A stretch of 8,180 nt of DNA from an uncultured Collinsella sp. (GTDB lineage Bacteria > Actinomycetota > Coriobacteriia > Coriobacteriales > Coriobacteriaceae), in contig URJD01000076.1 in the NCBI GenBank assembly GCA_900548075.1, positions 1-8,180 on the forward strand, read 5' to 3'. Positions 1-4,421 of the stretch are shown piece after piece (the first letter of the stretch is position 1; every line of letters starts with the position of its first letter). The position numbers and the translations under genes are program-made. The notes under the pieces were generated by a model. The model was not told where the DNA came from, ran no database searches, and saw only the letters and a list, made by a program, of their open reading frames with translations.

Positions 1-337
1 CGGCATAGCCCGTCGCGCTCACGGCAATATCGCTCTGGTACAGCTCCAGCGAACCCGACGCCATCTCGCGCGCAGTTTGATGCGACACCGCGGTGTAGCG
101 GTCGAGCGTCTCCTGCTCAACACCCAGCACGCGATGCTTAATCTCATCGCAGTAGGTCACCGCACCGCCACGCAGCACCGCCGAGGCGCCCGGGATATCC
201 GCAATCGTCGAGGCGATCATACCCGCCGTCAGCGACTCAGCCGTCGAAACCGTCACACCCCGAGCGCTCGCGCGCTCGACGATATCGCGCGCCAGCTCCT
301 CGTTATGTGCGGAAATCTGCTCAAAAGAGTCCGTCAT
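1..337 (-). CDS. cinA: CinA C-terminal domain protein, probable nicotinamide-nucleotide amidase (partial, C-terminus off window)
   Basis: Translating the minus strand from an ATG at 337 gives 112 residues before the left edge. They match the CinA C-terminal (PncC) domain: a TAESLTAGMIAS motif at about residues 32-43, then GGAVTYCDEIKHRVLGV at about 57-73. In characterised PncC enzymes, which deamidate nicotinamide mononucleotide to nicotinate mononucleotide in NAD salvage, a Ser and a Lys in these two blocks are catalytic; Ser34 and Lys67 are the likely equivalents here. The protein starts directly at this domain, so the N-terminal COG1058 (molybdopterin-binding-like) half of full-length CinA is absent. 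It follows pgsA by 12 nt and in the same frame. The start is ambiguous: a GTG at 343, two codons upstream, is better spaced (5 nt) from the weak AGG at 349-351 than the ATG is (11 nt). The family call is firm; the reaction is inferred from the family. Confidence 0.9.
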   Translation of the reverse strand, partial: MTDSFEQISAHNEELARDIVERASARGVTVSTAESLTAGMIASTIADIPGASAVLRGGAVTYCDEIKHRVLGVEQETLDRYTAVSHQTAREMASGSLELYQSDIAVSATGYA

Positions 338-349
338 ACCCACCAGGAC

Positions 350-988
350 CTAGACCGAAAAGACGATCTTGCGGCAGTTCCAGAAGTACTGGGCGCCCGA
401 GATAACGGTCAAGACAACGGCAACGGCATACAGGAAGCGCGACACCGAGTAGATGCCGAGCGTCAGCGCCACCGGGCCAAGGTGCAAGCCGGCCATAGCA
501 AAAACGCACAGGTAACCGCAGATGGAGACCATCGTGGTCGCCGTCTTGTACTTGCCGAGCTTATCGGCCGCAACGACCACACCGGCCGCACTCGCGACCA
601 TGCGAAGGGCGCTCACCAGAAGCTCACGGAACAGGATAATGAACACGGACCACACGGTCACCGCGCCAAAATCCAAGAACAGCAGCAGGGCCGAGAACAC
701 GAGCAGCTTATCGGCGATGGGGTCCAAGAATTTACCGAAGTCGGTGATCTCGTTGCGCGAACGCGCCAGATAACCGTCGACCTTATCGGTGCACGACAGG
801 ATCACATACAGAATGAAGGCAGCGGCGGCGAGCGGGCCGTCGAAGGTGCTCCAATCCGTACCGGCAACACTCGTGTGAGAAAGCGCCGACACGATCATGA
901 ACACCGGGATAAAAACGATGCGAACGCACGTCACGATGTTGGCGGGCGTCCAAACACTCGTCAGTTCCTTATTGCTCTCGTTTGCCAC
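350..988 (-). CDS. pgsA: CDP-diacylglycerol--glycerol-3-phosphate 3-phosphatidyltransferase (PgsA)
   Basis: This 212-residue integral membrane enzyme should make phosphatidylglycerol phosphate from CDP-diacylglycerol and sn-glycerol 3-phosphate, the committed step to phosphatidylglycerol and cardiolipin. The full CDP-alcohol phosphatidyltransferase signature D-x2-DG-x2-AR-x8-G-x3-D-x3-D is present: Asp68, Asp71-Gly72, Ala75-Arg76, Gly85, Asp89 and Asp93. These acidic residues bind the catalytic metals in the family. Hydrophobic segments lie at about 16-38, 52-66, 94-110, 112-134, 152-170 and 178-200, consistent with about six membrane helices. The start is GTG, supported by AGGAG at 995-999 with a 6-nt spacer; this Shine-Dalgarno overlaps the rimO stop codon, so translation is probably coupled. 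PgsA and phosphatidylserine synthase share the fold. PgsA is preferred because of the length, the N-terminal 'WTPANIVTCVRI' block and the rodZ/cinA neighbours. Confidence 0.93.
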   Translation of the reverse strand: MANESNKELTSVWTPANIVTCVRIVFIPVFMIVSALSHTSVAGTDWSTFDGPLAAAAFILYVILSCTDKVDGYLARSRNEITDFGKFLDPIADKLLVFSALLLFLDFGAVTVWSVFIILFRELLVSALRMVASAAGVVVAADKLGKYKTATTMVSICGYLCVFAMAGLHLGPVALTLGIYSVSRFLYAVAVVLTVISGAQYFWNCRKIVFSV

Positions 989-992
989 GATG

Positions 993-1000
993 CTCTCCTA
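993..1000 (-). promoter_or_regulatory. pgsA ribosome binding site overlapping the rimO stop codon
   Basis: The minus strand reads TAGGAGAG, where TAG is the rimO stop and AGGAG (995-999) lies 6 nt before the GTG start of pgsA at 988. It fixes the GTG as the start and predicts termination-reinitiation coupling from rimO to pgsA. Confidence 0.75.
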
Positions 1001-2347
1001 CTCCACAACATGGCCGATAAGCTCATAGCAGAAGCTATCGGTAAACTCGACAGTCAGAATATCGCCCACGGACGCCTCGCTGGCGTCCAGATGCACCGCG
1101 CCATCGGAATCGGGCGCCTGGAACCAGGCATGGCCGATCAGCTCGGCGCCATCCTCGGTCTCTTCGATACCGTCGACGATCACCTGGGCGCGCTCGCCCA
1201 CATGTGCGGCGGTGGCGGCAAAACCGAGCGACTCGGCCAGGTCCATGGCCTCCTGGGCGCGCTCGAGCTTGACCTCTTCGTCGACCTGACCCTCCATCTT
1301 AGCGGCCAGGCTGCCCTCCTCCTGCGAGTAGGCAAAGACGCTCGTGTAGTCAAAGCCGACGGTGTCCATAAAGTCGATAAGATCACGAAACTCGTCGTCG
1401 GTCTCGGTCGGGAAGCCGACCATGGCCGTGGAGCGAATCACGATACCGGGGATGCGCTCGCGAAGGTCGCGGAACAGGTCCTCGAGCTCCTGGCGCGAAC
1501 CGGAGCGACGCATGGCCTTGAGGATGCGCGCGTCGCAGTGCTGCACGGGGATATCGATATAGGGCAGCACCTCGGGCGTATCGCGTATCGTCTCGATGAG
1601 TTCGTCAGTCATGCCCTCGGGCTGCAGGTAGAGCACGCGGACCCAGACGTTGTGCGGGCGCACGGCCTCAGCGACGGCACGCAGCAGCTGTGCCAGATTG
1701 CGCGGCGAGCCCTCGGCGACGTCCTCGTCGGCAAAGTCGGTGCCCCAAATACCCGTGTCCTGGCCGATCAGCACGATCTCGCGCACACCGCCGGCAACCA
1801 GGTCGCGCACCTCGGAGATAATGCTCTCAGCATTGCGCGAATGATAGCGACCGCGAATGTAGGGGATCATGCAGAAGCTGCAAAAACGATTGCAGCCATC
1901 GGAGATCTTGACGTAGGCGACAGCGCCCTCGACAGTGCGCTTGACCTGCGGAATATAGGCTGCGATCTCACGCTCGACACCCAGTACGCCATCGATGACC
2001 GCCACGATGCCGTCCTCCTCGTCGGCCTTCACAAAGGCAGCGACCTCGGGCAGCTCGTCAGGCAGGTCGTCGCCATAGCGCGACGGCACACAGCCGCACA
2101 TGACGATGGGGCAAGAACGAACGCCGTCCTGAACCTCGTTGGCGAGCTCGAGCGTGGTCTCGATGCTCTCGGACGTTGCGGAGGCAAGGAACGAGCATGT
2201 ATTGACGATGGCGATATCGGCATCCTGCGGGTCGAATGCTTCCTCGTAGCCTGCAGCGGTCAAAAGAGAACGCATGCGGTCGGTGTCAACCTCGTTCTTA
2301 GCGCACCCGAGGGTGATGTAGAGCACGGAGCCCAACGGTGTATCCAT
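998..2347 (-). CDS. rimO: Ribosomal protein S12 methylthiotransferase RimO
   Basis: A 449-residue radical SAM enzyme that should add a methylthio group to the conserved aspartate of ribosomal protein S12 (RpsL). An N-terminal UPF0004 domain supplies three cysteines for the auxiliary 4Fe-4S cluster: Cys15 in LGCAKN, Cys51 in VNTCSF and most likely Cys86 in CGCVPSRYG (Cys84 is an extra neighbour). The radical SAM C-x3-C-x2-C motif is at Cys152, Cys156 and Cys159. The RimO-typical block YIDIPVQHCDARILKAMRR is at about 263-281, followed by an FAYSQEEG segment near 338-345 and a C-terminal TRAM domain at about 383-448. This block and the length favour RimO over MiaB, which modifies tRNA. The start is ATG; the only Shine-Dalgarno-like sequence, AAAGGA at 2360-2365, is unusually far away (12 nt), and no better in-frame start is visible. 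The TAG stop is part of the pgsA ribosome binding site. Confidence 0.95.
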   Translation of the reverse strand: MDTPLGSVLYITLGCAKNEVDTDRMRSLLTAAGYEEAFDPQDADIAIVNTCSFLASATSESIETTLELANEVQDGVRSCPIVMCGCVPSRYGDDLPDELPEVAAFVKADEEDGIVAVIDGVLGVEREIAAYIPQVKRTVEGAVAYVKISDGCNRFCSFCMIPYIRGRYHSRNAESIISEVRDLVAGGVREIVLIGQDTGIWGTDFADEDVAEGSPRNLAQLLRAVAEAVRPHNVWVRVLYLQPEGMTDELIETIRDTPEVLPYIDIPVQHCDARILKAMRRSGSRQELEDLFRDLRERIPGIVIRSTAMVGFPTETDDEFRDLIDFMDTVGFDYTSVFAYSQEEGSLAAKMEGQVDEEVKLERAQEAMDLAESLGFAATAAHVGERAQVIVDGIEETEDGAELIGHAWFQAPDSDGAVHLDASEASVGDILTVEFTDSFCYELIGHVVE

Positions 2348-2374
2348 GTTGGAGAGCGGTCCTTTCGAATGATA

Positions 2375-2872
2375 TTAGCGGTAGTTGGTGAACTGCAGCG
2401 GCTGGCCGTAGTCCTGATCGCGCAGGAACTGGATCACGGTCTGCAACGCATCCTTCGAAGCAGAGGAAACACGCAGCTTGTCGGCCTCGATGGTCACCTT
2501 GACCTTGAGCTTTTGGTCCTTGATGTCCTTGTTGATCTTCTTGGCGGTCGCTTGGTCGATACCCTCGACGATATGGCCGAGCACGCGCACGGTGCCGCCC
2601 GATGCCGCCTGCGGAGCATCCCACGAGACAGCCTTGAGGTCGATGCCGCGCTTGATGAGCTTGGAGCTCAGCACGTCGACAATCTGCTTGGAGACAAAGT
2701 CGGCCGGGGCGTTGATCGTAAAGAGCTTGTCGCCCTTCGAAAGCTCGATCGTGGCGCCGGAATCCTTAAGGTCATAGCGCTGGGAAATCTCGCGCGTGGT
2801 CTGCTGGAAGGCGTTGTCGACCTCTTGCATGTTGACCTCGGACACGACGTCGAAGCTGGAATCTTTAGCCAT
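2375..2872 (-). CDS. yajQ: YajQ family nucleotide-binding protein
   Basis: A 165-residue soluble protein that spans the usual full length of the YajQ (DUF520) family. It has the N-terminal 'MAKDSSFDVVSE' block, a central FTINAPADF-like segment at about residues 51-59, a GIDLKAVSWD segment at about 76-85, and the family-typical end 'LQFTNYR'. YajQ proteins are small two-domain alpha/beta proteins. A Xanthomonas member binds cyclic di-GMP and acts with a transcription regulator, and other members bind nucleotides or RNA; which applies here cannot be read from sequence. Ribosome binding site AAAGGAAA (2877-2884) lies 6 nt (measured from AGGA) before the ATG. It follows the RodZ-like gene by 26 nt and precedes rimO by 27 nt. 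Its presence between rodZ and pgsA is not part of the Bacillus arrangement. The family call is confident; the function is open. Confidence 0.92.
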   Translation of the reverse strand: MAKDSSFDVVSEVNMQEVDNAFQQTTREISQRYDLKDSGATIELSKGDKLFTINAPADFVSKQIVDVLSSKLIKRGIDLKAVSWDAPQAASGGTVRVLGHIVEGIDQATAKKINKDIKDQKLKVKVTIEADKLRVSSASKDALQTVIQFLRDQDYGQPLQFTNYR

Positions 2873-2886
2873 GATGTTTCCTTTCG

Positions 2887-2915
2887 CGTACGAGCGGCTT
2901 AGTAGCTATCGTACG
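2887..2915 (-). repeat. Short inverted repeat spanning the RodZ-like gene stop, just before the yajQ ribosome binding site
   Basis: CGTACGA (2887-2893) and TCGTACG (2909-2915) form a 7-bp inverted repeat with a 15-nt loop that includes the TAA stop (2899-2901). In the transcript it would end two nucleotides before the GAAAGGAAA leader of yajQ. No U-run follows, so it does not look like an intrinsic terminator. It could be a weak RNA hairpin affecting yajQ translation or processing, or chance. Confidence 0.4.
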
Positions 2916-4410
2916 AATAGTCGGTAGAATCGGTGGACGTCTGACCGTCAGTTGCGGTATCGGCGCCATCCGTGGACTGGGCATCGGTACCGTCGGTGGT
3001 ATCGGTACCATCGGTGGTGTCGGTACCATCAGAACTTTCACCATTCTCGGAATCAGTCGTCTCCTTCTTGGGAACGGTGATCGTCACACGCGCCACGCCG
3101 GAGGTCTTGGTATCGTAACGGACCTTTTCACCGTTCTTGGTAACGGTGACATCGGAAGGCTTGGACGTGGTGATCTCGATCGAGGACTCGGGCGTGTACT
3201 CCTGCTCAAAGGGGCCAGTCGCCTGGGCGCCATAGACCGACTTGCCGTCGACCTTGACCTCAATCCACGCGGTCTTTCCCTTGGCAACGGAGACCTTGAC
3301 CTTCGTAACCTCGTTCTCTTCCTTCTTGGCCGTCGTCTTGGTAGCGTCCGAATCAGTCGACTCATCCGTCGCCTCATCGGCGTCTTCGTCCTTGTCGACC
3401 GTTTCGGTCTTCTTAGAAGACTTCTTAGTCGTCGTCTTGGTGGCAGTGGGCGTCTCGGGCGTGGTCTCGGGCGCCGAAGATGCGCAGCCGCGCAGAAGCA
3501 CCACGATGAGCACAATCAACAGCAGCGCAACGGCGCCGATGCCGGTGTAGACGATACGCGGATCGAGCCCGGTGTTTTGAGGAGTACGTGATCCGCCGCG
3601 TCCACGACTGGAACTGCTGCGGCCGCCTCCCTGAGGCATACGACCACGATTGCTATCGGAACGGCCGCGATAGCCACCCTGGCCCTGAAGGCTGCGCTGA
3701 CCCGAGCGGGGCGCAAGTTCACCGCGGCCTTGATAGCCACGCTGGCCCGAACGCGGAGCCGAAGAGCGCTGGCCATACGGCTGTGATTGAGAGCGGAGAC
3801 GCGGCGTCACCTGCGTGGTATCGGCATCCGCATAGCCACCGCGAGAGCGTCCCGTAGAGGCACCACGGTAACCGCGATCGGAATAGCCGCCGTCGCCGTA
3901 GCCGGCACGAGGGTCACGCGCCACGCCGCGGGCAGCGGGAAGTGCACGGTCCTCGGGCATCGGCGTACTGCGGAACCGGTCACGCTGTGAGCGAATCTCC
4001 TCGCCCGAACCCGTCTCGGTAATATAACCGGCCTGCTGAGGACGCTGTCCATAGCGGGTCGAACGACCGCCCTGAACCATCAGGAAGCGCCCGTTATCGA
4101 CCGAGGAACGCGAATTGACGTAGCCGGCGGCGTCCTGAAAACGACCGCCCTGCTGCGACGTCTCGCGTTCGTATGCCATCAGGTCGTCAAAGTAGGCATT
4201 GACGACCTCGCGCGGATTGAGGCCCAAAAAGCGAGCATAGCTCGAAATCATGCCCTGCGCATAGCCGCGCGGCGGCATCGAAGCAAAGTTACCGGTCTCG
4301 AAAAACTCGATGATCTGCGGCCTGATTTTGATGGTGTTGGCGACCTGCTGAATGGAAAGGCCCATTCGGCGACGCTGCTCGAGCAGCATGTCACCAAAGC
4401 GTGCAGCCAT
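2899..4410 (-). CDS. RodZ-like membrane protein: HTH_25 domain, Arg/Gly-rich linker, one membrane helix, DUF4115-like outer domain
   Basis: A 503-residue bitopic protein. Residues about 3-76 form a Cro/XRE-like HTH_25 domain (MLLEQRRRMGLSIQQVA, then 'MPPRGYAQGMISSYARFLG'), as in RodZ, which links MreB and the elongation machinery to the membrane. Residues about 85-283 are low-complexity, rich in Arg, Gly, Ser, Gln and Tyr, with a 15-residue repeat. One membrane helix lies at about 286-307. A Thr/Lys/Asp/Glu-rich spacer covers 312-368. A beta-rich domain at about 369-446 resembles the RodZ C-terminal DUF4115 domain (TAWIEVKVDGK ... VTVTKNGEKV). An acidic TTDGTD-type tail runs from 450 to the end. 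It is longer than typical RodZ, mainly because of the linker. The ATG overlaps the ftsK stop (TGATG), with GGAGGA 5 nt upstream, so translation is probably coupled to ftsK. Position upstream of pgsA-cinA matches Bacillus rodZ (ymfM). An actual role with MreB is inferred; direct DNA regulation is less likely. Confidence 0.85.
   Translation of the reverse strand: MAARFGDMLLEQRRRMGLSIQQVANTIKIRPQIIEFFETGNFASMPPRGYAQGMISSYARFLGLNPREVVNAYFDDLMAYERETSQQGGRFQDAAGYVNSRSSVDNGRFLMVQGGRSTRYGQRPQQAGYITETGSGEEIRSQRDRFRSTPMPEDRALPAARGVARDPRAGYGDGGYSDRGYRGASTGRSRGGYADADTTQVTPRLRSQSQPYGQRSSAPRSGQRGYQGRGELAPRSGQRSLQGQGGYRGRSDSNRGRMPQGGGRSSSSRGRGGSRTPQNTGLDPRIVYTGIGAVALLLIVLIVVLLRGCASSAPETTPETPTATKTTTKKSSKKTETVDKDEDADEATDESTDSDATKTTAKKEENEVTKVKVSVAKGKTAWIEVKVDGKSVYGAQATGPFEQEYTPESSIEITTSKPSDVTVTKNGEKVRYDTKTSGVARVTITVPKKETTDSENGESSDGTDTTDGTDTTDGTDAQSTDGADTATDGQTSTDSTDYSYDSY
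2983..3036 (-). repeat. 18-bp tandem repeat coding for a TTDGTD hexapeptide tail
   Basis: Units at 2983-3000 and 3001-3018 differ at one base, and a partial, diverged third copy follows at 3019-3036. They encode Thr-Thr-Asp-Gly-Thr-Asp near residues 459-476 of the RodZ-like protein, in its predicted extracytoplasmic tail. The near-identity of the DNA suggests recent expansion, and copy number may vary between strains. Confidence 0.8.
3670..3759 (-). repeat. Degenerate 45-bp (15-residue) duplication in the RodZ-like linker
   Basis: Residues 218-232 and 233-247 share APRSGQR-x-x-QG-x-G. Six codons of the shared residues (Ala, Pro, Arg, Gly, Arg, Gln) differ synonymously, so this is an older duplication in which the peptide pattern has been kept. 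It lies in the cytoplasmic Arg/Gly-rich region. Confidence 0.75.
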
Positions 4411-4421
4411 CAGAATCCTCC
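4408..4421 (-). promoter_or_regulatory. Coupled ftsK stop / RodZ-like gene start (TGATG) with strong Shine-Dalgarno
   Basis: GGAGGA at 4416-4421 encodes the last two glycines of FtsK and lies 5 nt before the ATG at 4410. The FtsK TGA and this ATG share one base. This is a classic stop-restart arrangement, so the two membrane proteins are probably made at linked rates. Confidence 0.85.

Noticed and set aside
2873..2898. Promoter or terminator between the RodZ-like gene and yajQ.
   Set aside because: The 26-nt gap is filled by half a hairpin and the yajQ ribosome binding site. There is no U-run and no convincing -35/-10 pair.
77..2902. A 941-codon open frame on the plus strand.
   Set aside because: It runs antisense across cinA, pgsA, rimO and yajQ, which all carry clear family motifs and lie in one shared frame. 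Its translation is His/Arg/Asp-rich with no recognisable domain, as expected of the complement of GC-rich codons.
3481..3490. Lipobox-like LRGC at the end of the RodZ-like membrane helix (Cys309).
   Set aside because: It is internal, after a 285-residue cytoplasmic region and not in an N-terminal signal peptide. Arg at -2 also does not fit a lipobox.
3084..3515. Arg/Pro/Ser-rich minus-strand frame inside the RodZ-like gene.
   Set aside because: It is an alternative frame of the Thr/Lys/Asp-rich coding region. It has no ribosome binding site I could support, and the RodZ-like frame has clear domains on both sides.
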